Below, in pieces: positions 24,002 through 33,746 of a DNA stretch of 64,000 bases. The stretch comes from an uncultured Deferribacterales bacterium (GTDB lineage: Bacteria; Chrysiogenota; Deferribacteres; Deferribacterales; Mucispirillaceae): contig CANTXF010000016.1 of assembly GCA_947853665.1 (NCBI GenBank), forward strand, positions 186,001-250,000, read 5' to 3'. How positions within the stretch are numbered: the first letter of the stretch is position 1; every line of letters begins with the position of its first letter. Position numbers and translations under genes: made by a program. The notes under the pieces were generated by a model. It did not search any database. It saw nothing but the letters and a program-made list of their open reading frames with translations, and was not told where the DNA came from.

Positions 24002-25939
24002 TTACTCTTTTTCGCCGTCCGGATTTTTACGGACCGTATTTTCGGCGGCGTCTCCGCTTTCTTCCGCTCCGGAAGATTCAACGGCGCGCTCTTCCTCTTT
24101 CTTCTCTTTCCTGCTTTCCTTGGGAAGGGATTTCGGCTCCGTTTTAGCGTACAGTTTCACAAGCTCGTAAATTTCTTTCGTATCGATAGTTTCTTTTTCC
24201 AGGAGAAACTCGGCCATTTTATTCAGAAGGTCGATATTCGTTTCCAGAGCGGACCTGGCCTCGTTATAGCACTGCAGAACGATAGCGCTTACTTCCTCGT
24301 CTATTAATTCCGCAGTCTTTTCGCTGTAATCCTTCTGGCTGGAAATTTCCTTGCCCAGGAATATGGCCTCCTCCCGCTTGCCGAAAGAAAGGGTGCCCAG
24401 CTTTTTGCTCATACCCCAGCTCATAACCATTTTTCTGGCCAGGCTTGTAAGCCTTTCAATATCGTTGCCAGCCCCTGTCGACATGGAGCCGAATTTTATC
24501 TCCTCGGCTATACGGCCACCCAGAAGGACTTTTATCTGACCTATGAGATATTCCTTAGTGTGCATGTATCTGTCGTCGTCAGGTAGCTGCATCGTAAGCC
24601 CAAGAGCCATCCCTCTGGGTATGATGGTAACCTTATGCACAGGGTCGGCGCCCTCCGTCATTATGGCAACGATAGCGTGCCCCGCTTCATGGAAAGCGGT
24701 AACGCGCTTTTCATTTTCCGGGATGGCCATGCTGCGGCGCTCCGCCCCCATCATTACTTTGTCTTTGGCCGCTTCGATATCCGCCATCGTGACTTTATCC
24801 TTATTCTCCCTGGCAGCAAGAAGAGCGGACTCGTTTATAAGATTGGCAAGCTCCGCGCCGGCAAAGCCAGGAGTGCCTTTGGCTATCACCTCTAAATCCA
24901 CGTCGCCGCCCATCTGAACCTTCTCCGCATGAACCTTCAATATCTGGAGCCTGCCGTTCAGATCCGGCCTTGGAACCACAACCTGCCTGTCGAAACGGCC
25001 GGGCCTTAAAAGAGCCGGGTCGAGCACGTCGGGACGGTTTGTAGCCGCGATAAGGATTACGCCTTCATTGGAATCAAAACCGTCCATTTCAACGAGAAGG
25101 GCGTTAAGGGTCTGCTCCCTTTCATCGTGGCCTCCTCCCAGACCCGCTCCCCTGTGACGGCCCACAGCGTCTATTTCATCCATAAATATTATGCACGGAG
25201 CGTTCTTTTTGCCCTGTTCGAAAAGGTCCCTTATGCGCGCGGCGCCGACCCCTACGAACATTTCCACAAAATCAGAGCCGCTTATGCTGAAAAACGGAAC
25301 GCCCGCTTCTCCCGCCACGGCTTTGGCAAGCAGCGTTTTTCCGGTTCCCGGAGGGCCAACAAGCAGCACGCCTTTTGGGATTTTGCCGCCCAGCTTCTGA
25401 AATTTGGTAGGGTCTTTAAGAAAATCAACTATTTCCGTAAGCTCTTCCTTAGCTTCCTCAATGCCCGCCACATCTTTAAAGGTTACTTTAACGTTATCCT
25501 GATTAAGCATTTTAGCGCGGCTTTTACCGAAGGAAAACGCTTTGCCTCCCCCTCCCTGCATCTGGCGCATAAAAAATATCCAAATTGCCACAAGGATAAT
25601 GATGGGAAGCCAGGACATGAGAATCTGCATATAAAACGGCGTGGTGTCGGGCGGCTTGGCGAAGATATCGACCTTGTGTTCCCTCAAAATAGAAACAAGG
25701 TCCGAGTCTTCCGGCGCATATGTTTCAAACTGGGTGCCGGAGGACACGAATTCGCCGGTAATATGGTTTTGCTTTATGACAACTGTTTTTACATCGTTAT
25801 TGGTAACGTTATCGATAAATTCGGTATATGAAATATTCTTTCTGACCGTTTCTCCGGTGCTGAATATATTAAAAATAAGCACCATCAAAAGGGCGATTAC
25901 AAGCCACAGCGCAAAATTCTTATACAGATTGCTGTTCAT
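24002..25939 (-). CDS. ftsH: ATP-dependent zinc metalloprotease FtsH
   Basis: Inner-membrane AAA protease for quality control and regulated proteolysis, 645 aa. Two membrane helices (about 8-27 and 108-125) flank a periplasmic domain. They are followed by the AAA module (Walker [14 protein letters not shown] near residue 195, [11 protein letters not shown], the SRH with RPGRFDR) and the zinc protease site HEAGH near residue 418. The tail from about 610 is very rich in Glu and Lys. In E. coli FtsH controls LPS synthesis, which fits the LPS genes downstream. Confidence 0.97.
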   Translation of the reverse strand: MNSNLYKNFALWLVIALLMVLIFNIFSTGETVRKNISYTEFIDNVTNNDVKTVVIKQNHITGEFVSSGTQFETYAPEDSDLVSILREHKVDIFAKPPDTTPFYMQILMSWLPIIILVAIWIFFMRQMQGGGGKAFSFGKSRAKMLNQDNVKVTFKDVAGIEEAKEELTEIVDFLKDPTKFQKLGGKIPKGVLLVGPPGTGKTLLAKAVAGEAGVPFFSISGSDFVEMFVGVGAARIRDLFEQGKKNAPCIIFMDEIDAVGRHRGAGLGGGHDEREQTLNALLVEMDGFDSNEGVILIAATNRPDVLDPALLRPGRFDRQVVVPRPDLNGRLQILKVHAEKVQMGGDVDLEVIAKGTPGFAGAELANLINESALLAARENKDKVTMADIEAAKDKVMMGAERRSMAIPENEKRVTAFHEAGHAIVAIMTEGADPVHKVTIIPRGMALGLTMQLPDDDRYMHTKEYLIGQIKVLLGGRIAEEIKFGSMSTGAGNDIERLTSLARKMVMSWGMSKKLGTLSFGKREEAIFLGKEISSQKDYSEKTAELIDEEVSAIVLQCYNEARSALETNIDLLNKMAEFLLEKETIDTKEIYELVKLYAKTEPKSLPKESRKEKKEEERAVESSGAEESGDAAENTVRKNPDGEKE

Positions 25940-25956
25940 CTATCCTCCAAAAGATC

Positions 25957-26487
25957 TCAAGACACAATTTTACAAATATTTTTCAGATTGCGGTATTTAT
26001 TGCCGGCGTCGAGACCGTATCCTACTACGAAATGGTCTTCGACGGAAAAGCCCAGATAATCCGGATTTATATTTTTTATCCTTCTGGACGGCTTATCAAG
26101 AAGAGAACATATCTTAAAAGACCTTACGCCCTTTTCCTTTAAAAAATATTCCCTAAGGCTGCTCAGCGTAACGCCTGTATCTACGATGTCTTCTATTATC
26201 AGCACGTCCCTGCCGGCTACTGGCCTGTCCACGTCCATGCGTATATTTATCCTGCCGGAGGACGACGTGGCGTCACCGTAACTGGAAACGGCCATAAAAG
26301 CCATTTCCACAGGCAAATCTATGTTTCTGACGATATCGGCCGTAAAAATCACGCTGCCTTTCAGCACCGAAACGGTAACAAGATCCTTTCCGGCGTAATC
26401 GGCGGTTATTATCCTGCCAAGCTCTTTGACTCTTTCGGCAATGGCAAGTTCGCCTATCATTTCTTCAAGCACGACGTTTTCTGTCAC
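25957..26487 (-). CDS. hpt: hypoxanthine phosphoribosyltransferase
   Basis: Purine salvage enzyme, 176 aa. The PRPP-binding motif is VLIIEDIVDTGVTL, with VLKGSVIF and the SLLDKPSRR hood region. A GTG at 26487 is chosen as start: GAGAGG lies 6 bases upstream and the product begins VTENVVLEEMIG. This overlaps the end of tilS by 23 bases. The order tilS-hpt-ftsH is widely conserved in bacteria. Confidence 0.92.
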   Translation of the reverse strand: MTENVVLEEMIGELAIAERVKELGRIITADYAGKDLVTVSVLKGSVIFTADIVRNIDLPVEMAFMAVSSYGDATSSSGRINIRMDVDRPVAGRDVLIIEDIVDTGVTLSSLREYFLKEKGVRSFKICSLLDKPSRRIKNINPDYLGFSVEDHFVVGYGLDAGNKYRNLKNICKIVS

Positions 26488-27721
26488 CGGAAAACCTCTC
26501 AAACTCGACGTATTCGTTATTTATATCCAAATACTCCGCCCACAGTATATCGGAGCCGGAAGCCGCCACAATCGCCCTGTCCCTGTCGAACAAATCTATC
26601 TTTCTGTCGATAAAAGCGTCTTTTAACTTTTTTCCGCCGGGCAGCCTGTCTCCGGGCCGACGGTTCCTAACCGTTAAAAAAGACGGAACGAACCCGCCTC
26701 TGAATTTTATCCTAAAATCAGAAACATTAATAGTATCAATTCCTGCCTCTTTTTCAACCAAAAAAGCGTCTAAAAAAAACTTTTTAAATAATCTTATTCT
26801 GGAGAAGGAAACCTCGAAGCAATAGCCTCCTCCCACGTCGGCCCGGCGGGAACCTCCCCTGTCAAGGAGTTTTAGCGCCTCTTCCAAAGCCGCTTTAGTA
26901 AAGCGAAACCGTCCGGAAAAAATCCTGCCCAGCAGGTATTCCTTTTCGATACCGTCAAATCCGTTAAATTTCGCCGCGTCTATTTCGACGATGTCCTGTT
27001 CGTCCGAAAGCACGGCGGAAAAAGTAGTTTTATAGAAATAATCATTAAGCCTGGCGGAATCCCTCTGTATGCGCTTTACCGACGGCACGAAATCGCCCCC
27101 GGCTTCATAAAGGGCCGGGAGCACCTTGCGGCGTATTTTGTTCCGCACGAATTTGGTATCGTTATTTGAACGGTCGAAAACTGGTACAAGCCCCCTTCTG
27201 GCAAGATAATCCTCCACATGAAAAGTGCCTGCCCCCAGCATTATGCGCAGTACCATGCCGTTTTTTTCCCTTATCCCCCCAAGGGTAAAAACCGAAGCTC
27301 CCGTGTAGATGTCCGTAAAAAACGATTCTATCTGGTCGTCCGAAGTGTGAGCCGTAAGAATATAATCGCACCCCAGACTAAGCGCCGTTTCTTTCAGAGC
27401 GGCGTAGCGGTGGCGTCTGGCGGCGTCCTCCGTACCGGAGGATAAATCCCTTTTGAGCTTTTCCCCTATCGACACGGATACGAAAGGTATGTCTCGGGCC
27501 TTGCAGAAGCCGCGGCAGAATTCCTCGTCGCGCGAAGCTTCCCGCCTTAATCCGTGGTTTATATGACAGGCGTGGAGAGCGAAAGAAAAGTTATCCTTGC
27601 TCTCGTTCAGAAAATCCAGCAGAGCAAGAGAGTCCTTGCCGCCGGAAAAAGCGACAAGGACTTTTTTACCTTTGATTTTATAAAGCTCAGCAGAGAGAAT
27701 ATCCTCAAAGGACAAAGTCAT
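26465..27721 (-). CDS. tilS: tRNA(Ile)-lysidine synthase
   Basis: Modifies C34 of the CAU tRNA-Ile to lysidine so that it reads AUA, 418 aa. The PP-loop is VLVAFSGGKDSLALLDFL, with HINHGLRREASRDEEFC as second motif, and the C-terminal substrate domain ends with RPGDRLPGGKKLKDAFID. This is of special weight here because the genes use ATA very often for Ile. It overlaps pgi upstream and hpt downstream. Confidence 0.95.
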   Translation of the reverse strand: MTLSFEDILSAELYKIKGKKVLVAFSGGKDSLALLDFLNESKDNFSFALHACHINHGLRREASRDEEFCRGFCKARDIPFVSVSIGEKLKRDLSSGTEDAARRHRYAALKETALSLGCDYILTAHTSDDQIESFFTDIYTGASVFTLGGIREKNGMVLRIMLGAGTFHVEDYLARRGLVPVFDRSNNDTKFVRNKIRRKVLPALYEAGGDFVPSVKRIQRDSARLNDYFYKTTFSAVLSDEQDIVEIDAAKFNGFDGIEKEYLLGRIFSGRFRFTKAALEEALKLLDRGGSRRADVGGGYCFEVSFSRIRLFKKFFLDAFLVEKEAGIDTINVSDFRIKFRGGFVPSFLTVRNRRPGDRLPGGKKLKDAFIDRKIDLFDRDRAIVAASGSDILWAEYLDINNEYVEFERFSGDRKRRA

Positions 27722-29066
27722 CGCTCTTTTTGTATATCTCCTCGAACTGGCTTTTTTTGGCTTCGAATCCCTTTCTGTCCATCATGCCGTAAGCGTATTC
27801 CTTAGCTTCTTCGACCCCGGGCTGATCGAAAGGGTTTATATCGGCGGAAAGCCCTATAACGGGAACGATATACTGAAAAAACATAAAAAGCTGACCGAGA
27901 GAATATTCGTCTATTACATCCACATCCATACGCACGGAAGGCACTCCCGAAGTAAGCAGGGCGGCTTCCGTAGCCTTAAGCTCCGAATTGAGAAGCTCTC
28001 CCAGGCCCACACCTTCAAGATAAGAAAACCCCTTATGAAAAGCTCCCTTTATCGTTTTTTCAGCGGAGTGGGATTTTACGCCGATAAAGGTAACGGTTTT
28101 ATCCAAAGGACCTTCCCTGAAAAGCTGTATCTGAGAATGCTGGTCTATCGCTCCCACCGTACGCAGGGGCGTAGTGCCGAAACGCACTGTTTTTCCGGAA
28201 TATGTGTTTTTCTTACCCAGACTTTCTCCCCACAACTGGCAGAACCATTCGGCAAATTTTTCAAGACGGGAACTGTAAGGCATAAGAACGTTTATGCTTC
28301 TGCCCTTTTCCATAAAATAAATATATACCGCGCACGCCGTCAAAATTTTGTCATACCCGCCTGCCGTAACGTCGGCCGCACCTTTAAGAAGCTTATCGAT
28401 ATCCACGCCCATAAGGGCGGCGGGCAGCAGGCCTACGGGGGAAAGAACGGAAAACCGTCCGCCTACGGACGGGGCTATATCGAAAACAGGAAGCCCGTTA
28501 TCGTTGGCAAAGGCCCTTAAATTGCCTTTTTCAGGGTCGGTTATCACGGCTATATGGCCAGAAATATCCTTTACGCCATTTTTAAGCCATTCGAATATAA
28601 CGGAAAAATTAGCCGCCGTTTCCACAGTGCTGCCCGATTTGGAAATTACCACAGTAAAAGTGCTTTCGGGGGAGCAATGCTCCAATATCCCGCTTATTTT
28701 TGAAGGATCGGTGTTATCGGCGACCCATATCCTGGGAAAACCGCCCCGCAGATCTTTGCCCAAAGCGTTATAGCCGTATGGCAGCAAAGCGTTTACAACG
28801 GCCTCTATACCGAGGGCCGAACCGCCTATGCCCGCCACGATAAGGTCGTCGAAACGGCCTCTTACCTCCGAAGCCAGCTTTTTTATTGAAGAAAGGTCCT
28901 GATTTACAAGATCGGGAAAACCTACCAAACCTTTTTCCGCCATATCGCGGAGTTTTTTAAGACCTTCCCCGGCCTTATCGCCGCAGATTTTGAGAGCTTT
29001 CCGCGAAATACCGCCCGGAAGGCGTTCTTCCGAGGCAAAATTATAGTCGAACAGCAGTTTATTCAT
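27705..29066 (-). CDS. pgi: glucose-6-phosphate isomerase, short type
   Basis: Glycolytic isomerase, 453 aa, the short class seen in Bacillus and many anaerobes. Motifs: VVISKSGSTVET, GGRFSVLSPVGLLPAAL, and the catalytic segment NPFDQPGVEEAK near the C-terminus. The ATG at 29066 has GGAGG 5 bases upstream and overlaps the dinG stop by 8 bases; an earlier in-frame start is less likely. It supplies fructose-6-phosphate for the amino-sugar branch that GlmM serves. Confidence 0.95.
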   Translation of the reverse strand: MNKLLFDYNFASEERLPGGISRKALKICGDKAGEGLKKLRDMAEKGLVGFPDLVNQDLSSIKKLASEVRGRFDDLIVAGIGGSALGIEAVVNALLPYGYNALGKDLRGGFPRIWVADNTDPSKISGILEHCSPESTFTVVISKSGSTVETAANFSVIFEWLKNGVKDISGHIAVITDPEKGNLRAFANDNGLPVFDIAPSVGGRFSVLSPVGLLPAALMGVDIDKLLKGAADVTAGGYDKILTACAVYIYFMEKGRSINVLMPYSSRLEKFAEWFCQLWGESLGKKNTYSGKTVRFGTTPLRTVGAIDQHSQIQLFREGPLDKTVTFIGVKSHSAEKTIKGAFHKGFSYLEGVGLGELLNSELKATEAALLTSGVPSVRMDVDVIDEYSLGQLFMFFQYIVPVIGLSADINPFDQPGVEEAKEYAYGMMDRKGFEAKKSQFEEIYKKSDDFVL

Positions 29067-30852
29067 AAGCCCCTCCGTCAATAAATTTCAACGCGTCTTC
29101 AACGTTTCTTACCACTTTGACATTATCTAACACATCAAGAAAATACTTTCCATAACTTTTACTCAATATACGGTGATCGAGAACGGCCCATACGCCCGAG
29201 TCCTCCTCATGCCGTATAAGCCTTCCCGCCGCCTGTTTGAAATAAAGCACCGCCCTGGGCAGATAAAAGTTTACGAAAGCGCCCCCCGTCTCGCGTTCGA
29301 CCTTTTCCGCCTTGCTTTTGAGAAAAAAGTCCTCAAAATACTCGAAAGGGAGCTTATCCAGTATAACGCACCGGAATCCCCCTCCGGAAAGGTCTATTCC
29401 TTCCCTAAGGGATGCGCAGCCAATCAGTATCACGTCCTGAGACGCGCTGAGATTAGTCAGATCAGCTCCGTTCTGTAAAATTATCTTTTTATTTCCGGCG
29501 CGGCTCTGCATGATTTCGCCCACTTTCCACATACGCTCTATGCTGTTGCATATTATAAGTACGGAGCCTTTGATCTCCGCGGCCAGTTTCAGATATATGT
29601 CGTCCTTTTTCAGACAGTCTTTTTCCGAGGGCACGAAAAGCCTTGCCTGTTTTTTGAAATTAAAAGCGGCAGGAAGAACCGCCGTGTCGGTTTCGTCCTC
29701 TTTAAGGCCGGTTTCCGCTAAAAAATAATCGAAGCGGCCGCCCGCGCTTATGGTGGCGCTTATAAAAACCGACGATATGACCGTTTCCCTGAGACCTTCC
29801 GCAAAGCTTTCCCCCGCGTCCGTCGGTATAAATTTTACGGACAGGCGGTGTTCGTTTTTTTCCGCTATGCGAACCCCTTCCCTGTCCCGTTCTATTTCTT
29901 CAAGGCCGGAAACGTAACGCCCGTATTCCTCCGCCAGTTCCTTGTCGCCGGTTTTCTCCACTGCAGCAGACCCGGCTTCCACAAGCTTTCTGACGCCGTC
30001 CTTAACCGCGTCGTAAAGCGCCCTTCCCTCGTTCATGCTTCCCACTGCCGAAAAATAAAGGGACTGTATCCCTTCTGTTTCAGCCGGACCGAAAACGTCC
30101 TTATTTTCCCTGAAAAACATCGTAAGGCCGAAAAGCGAAAGCTCCGCTCCGGCATACTGGGCGTAAATATCCGGCAGTGAATGGGCTTCGTCGAAAACGG
30201 CGTGATCGCGGAAATCAAAAATACTGCCCTGAGAACCCGACGCCTTAAGCCCCATATCCGACAGAAACAAATGGTGATTGGTTATTATAACGTCTGCGTC
30301 GTTGGCTTCCTGCCGCTGGAGATAAAAAGGACATACGGAATAATAGGGGCACCTGGACACCCGGCACTGAAAACGATCCGCCGTCATAAGGTTGCACACG
30401 TCGGAATCCAGTTTGCCCCACGGAGCTTCTGTTATACCGTTTTTTACCTGGTCTTCATACCAGTTCACGGCGTCTGCATAAAAGCCTGCGTTAGGGAGAA
30501 CAAGACGGTAAAAACGCTGGGGACAGAAATAATTTTTACGCCCTTTAAGAAGTTTTACCGAGTATTTTGAGCCGACGAATTTTTGCACGACGGGAACGTC
30601 TTTAAGCATAAGCTGCCGCATAAGCTGCTTCGTTTTAGTCGAAATAATGATTTTTTTGCCGCCTGCGAAGGCCGGTATCAGATAAGCCATGGTCTTTCCG
30701 GAACCGGTGGGGGCCTCTATTACAGCGTTTCTAAAATTATCCATGGAAGACGCTATTATCCGCGCCGCTTCCTCCTGGACTGGCCTGGGGCGGTAACCCG
30801 GCAGAAAAGACGGAAGATAACCCTCTTCCGTAAAGAATTTATCTATGAGCAT
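29059..30852 (-). CDS. DinG-type superfamily 2 Fe-S helicase
   Basis: XPD/DinG-family DNA helicase, 597 aa. Walker A is IEAPTGSGKTMAYL, and the Fe-S cysteines are four in the segment DVCNLMTADRFQC...RCPYYSVCPF. The DEAH box is DHAVFDEAHS, motif V/VI is near LREGIDLSGGGF and QAAGRLIRHEEDSG. It lacks the N-terminal exonuclease domain of Firmicute DinG. First gene of the long minus block. There is no Shine-Dalgarno before its ATG, and the predicted -10 element ends 9 bases upstream, so the mRNA may be nearly leaderless. Confidence 0.9.
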   Translation of the reverse strand: MLIDKFFTEEGYLPSFLPGYRPRPVQEEAARIIASSMDNFRNAVIEAPTGSGKTMAYLIPAFAGGKKIIISTKTKQLMRQLMLKDVPVVQKFVGSKYSVKLLKGRKNYFCPQRFYRLVLPNAGFYADAVNWYEDQVKNGITEAPWGKLDSDVCNLMTADRFQCRVSRCPYYSVCPFYLQRQEANDADVIITNHHLFLSDMGLKASGSQGSIFDFRDHAVFDEAHSLPDIYAQYAGAELSLFGLTMFFRENKDVFGPAETEGIQSLYFSAVGSMNEGRALYDAVKDGVRKLVEAGSAAVEKTGDKELAEEYGRYVSGLEEIERDREGVRIAEKNEHRLSVKFIPTDAGESFAEGLRETVISSVFISATISAGGRFDYFLAETGLKEDETDTAVLPAAFNFKKQARLFVPSEKDCLKKDDIYLKLAAEIKGSVLIICNSIERMWKVGEIMQSRAGNKKIILQNGADLTNLSASQDVILIGCASLREGIDLSGGGFRCVILDKLPFEYFEDFFLKSKAEKVERETGGAFVNFYLPRAVLYFKQAAGRLIRHEEDSGVWAVLDHRILSKSYGKYFLDVLDNVKVVRNVEDALKFIDGGAYE

Positions 30853-30861
30853 AACGGTTAG

Positions 30862-30890
30862 ATTCTACTTGCCGCATATATCTTTTGCAA
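30862..30890 (-). promoter_or_regulatory. predicted sigma-70 promoter of dinG-pgi-tilS
   Basis: Minus-strand TTGCAA (30885-30890) and TAGAAT (30862-30867) have a 17-base spacer. The start of transcription would fall about 2-5 bases before the ATG at 30852. Confidence 0.6.
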
Positions 30891-30940
30891 CAGGAAAATA
30901 ATACGCTCCGGCTCTTATAAATACGCTGTTCCGATAATCC

Positions 30941-30969
30941 TTGACCGCAAATAAAATATTCTGTTTAAT
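30941..30969 (+). promoter_or_regulatory. predicted sigma-70 promoter of mobB
   Basis: TTGACC (30941-30946) and TTTAAT (30964-30969) have a 17-base spacer, 31 bases before the mobB start. It is divergent from the dinG promoter. Confidence 0.6.
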
Positions 30970-31000
30970 ATGGAAAATCACAATCAAGGAGCTTAAAACC

Positions 31001-31501
31001 ATGACTCCGTACTTTACCTTCGCAGGTTTTTCGGGAAGCGGCAAAACAACCCTCGCAATAGAAGTAATCAGACTCTTATCGGATAAAGGCTATAAAATCG
31101 CCGCACTTAAACACGACGGGCATAAGTTTCAAATGGATAAGGAAGGCAAAGACACTTACCGCCTTAAAGAAGCCGGAGCGAAAGCGATAGCGATTTCCTC
31201 GGCGGAAAAATACGCCATGATAAGCGACAGCGGCCACAGATTATCCTTTCACGAGCTTATGGCGCTCATGCCGGAAGGATTGGACATTATTATCGGAGAG
31301 GGCTTTAAAGATAACGACGTACCTAAAATAATAGTGCACAGGAAAGACAACCGCAAGGACAGAGCCTGCCCAGACGACGGAAACGTAATAGCCGCAGCCA
31401 CGGACTGTCCCGAGGATTTTCCGGAAGTAAGCCCCGTTTTCGATATAAACGACATAAAAGGCATAACGGATTTTATAGAGAAAAGATTTCTGAGCAGATA
31501 A
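31001..31501 (+). CDS. mobB: molybdopterin-guanine dinucleotide biosynthesis protein MobB
   Basis: Small GTP-binding accessory protein of molybdenum cofactor guanylation, 166 aa. Walker A is FAGFSGSGKTTLAIEVI, then KHDGHKFQMDKEGKDTYRLKEAGA and the GLDIIIGEGFK strand with the Walker B-like region. The ATG at 31001 has AAGGAG 9 bases upstream; the frame is open earlier but without a site. It stands alone on the plus strand; moeA is 29 kb away, and mobA is not in the window. Confidence 0.93.
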   Translation: MTPYFTFAGFSGSGKTTLAIEVIRLLSDKGYKIAALKHDGHKFQMDKEGKDTYRLKEAGAKAIAISSAEKYAMISDSGHRLSFHELMALMPEGLDIIIGEGFKDNDVPKIIVHRKDNRKDRACPDDGNVIAAATDCPEDFPEVSPVFDINDIKGITDFIEKRFLSR

Positions 31502-31589
31502 CAGACAGGCGGCGAGCTTTTAAAAATAAAGCGTATCTTATGCTCGGAATGAACGATACGGTTAAACTGCGAATAAACCGTCGCACACG

Positions 31590-32438
31590 CTATTTTTTAC
31601 TGTAAACTCCGTATTGCCTGGAATCGAGCCCCCCTCCGAACTCTATAAGGCTTTCGGAGTGGCCCACCAGCAAATAGCCGCCTTTCGCCAGCCTGGAGAT
31701 AAATCTCTCCACAAGGGCCTTTTTAACGGCCGAGTCGAAATATATCATTACGTTGCGGCAAAATATAATATCAAAATCCTTAACCGGAGAAACGTAAGCG
31801 AAATTGCCGTAAACAAGATTGAATATTTTAAACTCCACGCTTTTCCTGACAGACTCCCTTACGCTGTATAAGGTTTCCCCTCCTTCCGTTTCTTTTATAA
31901 AATAAGCGTTGAGCTGGCCTGCGGAAAGCCCGGTAATGGCATTTGCGCCGTATTTGCCCGCCTTGGCTTTTCCCAGAGCTTTTTCAGAAATATCAGTAGC
32001 GAGTATGGAAATTTTGCCGTAATCGTATCCGTTTCCCAAAAGCTCTCTCAGAAATATGGCGATAGTGTAAGGCTCCTCCCCTGAAGCGCACCCCGCAGAC
32101 CATATATTCAGACGCCCGTCTTTCTTGGACGCCATATATTCTTTAAGATTGGCCTTAAGAAACTCCCATTGTCTCGGTTCTCTGAAAAAAGAGGTTACGT
32201 TGGTAGTAACCGCGCTTATAAAATACCCCAGTTCGTCGTCCCTGCTGCGGCGCAGAAATTCGTAATACTCCCCGTAGCTGCCTATGCCGAGAGCCTTAAG
32301 GCGTTTTTTCAGCCTGTTGCGCAGCAGCCCTTTTTTATGGTCCTCGATGTCTATGCCGACTTTATCGTAAATATATTTTTTAAACAGAAGAAAGTCTCTG
32401 TCGGTTAAATCGCCGTTTTCGTTGTTATAAATATTCAT
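31590..32438 (-). CDS. cheR: CheR-type chemoreceptor glutamate methyltransferase
   Basis: Methylates chemoreceptor glutamates with SAM, 282 aa. The N-terminal helical domain (about 10-75) carries TNVTSFFREPRQWEFL. The methyltransferase domain shows IWSAGCASGEEPYTIAIFL (SAM-binding motif I), ILATDISEKALGKA and the terminal strand FDIIFCRNVMIYFD. It has no C-terminal pentapeptide-tether features to speak of. Its ATG overlaps the stop of the upstream unknown gene as ATGA. No other chemotaxis genes are in the window, so it is an orphan or part of a non-motility pathway. It faces mobB, with an 88-base gap that holds no clear terminator. Confidence 0.92.
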   Translation of the reverse strand: MNIYNNENGDLTDRDFLLFKKYIYDKVGIDIEDHKKGLLRNRLKKRLKALGIGSYGEYYEFLRRSRDDELGYFISAVTTNVTSFFREPRQWEFLKANLKEYMASKKDGRLNIWSAGCASGEEPYTIAIFLRELLGNGYDYGKISILATDISEKALGKAKAGKYGANAITGLSAGQLNAYFIKETEGGETLYSVRESVRKSVEFKIFNLVYGNFAYVSPVKDFDIIFCRNVMIYFDSAVKKALVERFISRLAKGGYLLVGHSESLIEFGGGLDSRQYGVYSKK

Positions 32439-33595
32439 ATCCGCCGGTATGTGTGTAATATTATCTGGAGCTTCAAAACAGCTTCGTACAAATCGTTCTC
32501 TATATCAAAAAGGCTGCCGCCGATATATTCTCCGTTTGAAAAAGCGGCTGATTCCGCAAGGGCCGCGTCCGTATCCTTAAGCGCTTTCGTTAAGGAGCAG
32601 CGATGAAATTCAAGCTCCTCCGAAGGAGAATAGGACGACAGGAAATTTTCAAGCGAACAAAAAATATCCATAGAACCGGAGTAAAATCCGGCCGTTTCTC
32701 TCATGCGGCTGAAGCTGCCTATGCCGGGAGAACTATCTTCCAGAGCGGTTTCAAAAAGCGCTGGGGAATCGAAATTAAACGGTAAACGCCGTTTTCCCGG
32801 GACGTCCGATATATCAGCCGCCTTTCCGAATTCCTCCCCGTCTATCGCCAGATATATTTTACAGAAATCCCGGTCTGCCGTTATATATTTTTCGGCGGCG
32901 GAATAAAAAGCGGCTTCTTTCATTATACCGCAAATATTTTCTCCGTTCATAAATAATATAATTATGCGGCGCGCGTCCGCCGCCGCGCCGACCGTTATTT
33001 TCAAATCTTTCAGAAAGCATTTTACAAGAAAATCGTATAAAAAAGAAAATACCCGAATGTAAATAAGATTCCCGGACAGACCGGGCCTTACGTTAAGGCT
33101 CCCAAAACGTCTGTTCATGGAAAGTATATCGTTATACCCGGACACTTCCGTAATAAAAGAGCAAAACTTTCCGCTTTGCGCGGAGACCGCTTCGTCATGG
33201 ATCTTTCTTTCCCTTCTGGAACGTATAATATCCGTATAGTTTTTAATAACGTATAAAAAATTATCATTTGAAATATCTTCCGGAAAAAAAGAAAAGGCTC
33301 CAGCCTCTCTGCACTTTTTTTCAAGCTCTCCGCCGGCTTCCGAGTGAAACGCAGCCACCGCGATAAGGGACGGCGGATAGATTTCCGCAAGCCTTTTTAT
33401 CACGGCGAAAACATCCGTATCCTCCGGGAAAACGCGGAAAAAAACCAATTCCGGAACAACTGACTCCGCCAGAGCTGCGGCGTCCGCTCCGCACTCGCAC
33501 CCAAACACGCAGATATCGCGTATCATGAGGCAAACGTTCATATCCGCGTTTCTTGAGACGCTGTCCCTGTTCACAATAAAAACGTTAACGCTCAA
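32435..33595 (-). CDS. unknown protein with degenerate receiver domain, coupled to CheR
   Basis: 386 aa, function not recognised. Residues 1-120 look like a response-regulator receiver that has lost its chemistry. After strand PELVFF the phosphoacceptor Asp position is Arg54 (LVFFRVFP for the usual LVFLDxxxP), the acidic pair is reduced (VNRD), and the conserved Lys before Pro is replaced (FFPEDI). Residues about 150-380 have no family I recognise; they are alpha/beta with predicted helices and many aromatic residues. The start is TTG with GAGGG 6 bases upstream. It is translationally coupled (ATGA) to cheR, so it probably acts with CheR, perhaps as a scaffold or allosteric partner. Confidence 0.7.
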   Translation of the reverse strand: MSVNVFIVNRDSVSRNADMNVCLMIRDICVFGCECGADAAALAESVVPELVFFRVFPEDTDVFAVIKRLAEIYPPSLIAVAAFHSEAGGELEKKCREAGAFSFFPEDISNDNFLYVIKNYTDIIRSRRERKIHDEAVSAQSGKFCSFITEVSGYNDILSMNRRFGSLNVRPGLSGNLIYIRVFSFLYDFLVKCFLKDLKITVGAAADARRIIILFMNGENICGIMKEAAFYSAAEKYITADRDFCKIYLAIDGEEFGKAADISDVPGKRRLPFNFDSPALFETALEDSSPGIGSFSRMRETAGFYSGSMDIFCSLENFLSSYSPSEELEFHRCSLTKALKDTDAALAESAAFSNGEYIGGSLFDIENDLYEAVLKLQIILHTYRRI

Positions 33596-33694
33596 AGTAA
33601 ACCCTCGTTTAAAGGAAAAGTACCGAGGAACCGTAATGTTTTCAGTAATTATAGTAATATAAAAATCCGCCGAATTCCATATATAATTGATAAC

Positions 33695-33723
33695 TTGAAA
33701 CGGAGCCTGTTTGGTGGTATAAG
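33695..33723 (+). promoter_or_regulatory. predicted sigma-70 promoter of rarD
   Basis: TTGAAA (33695-33700) and TATAAG (33718-33723) have a 17-base spacer, 23 bases before the ATG at 33747. Confidence 0.7.
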
Positions 33724-33746
33724 TCTAGCTCGGCAGAGGCTTGACG

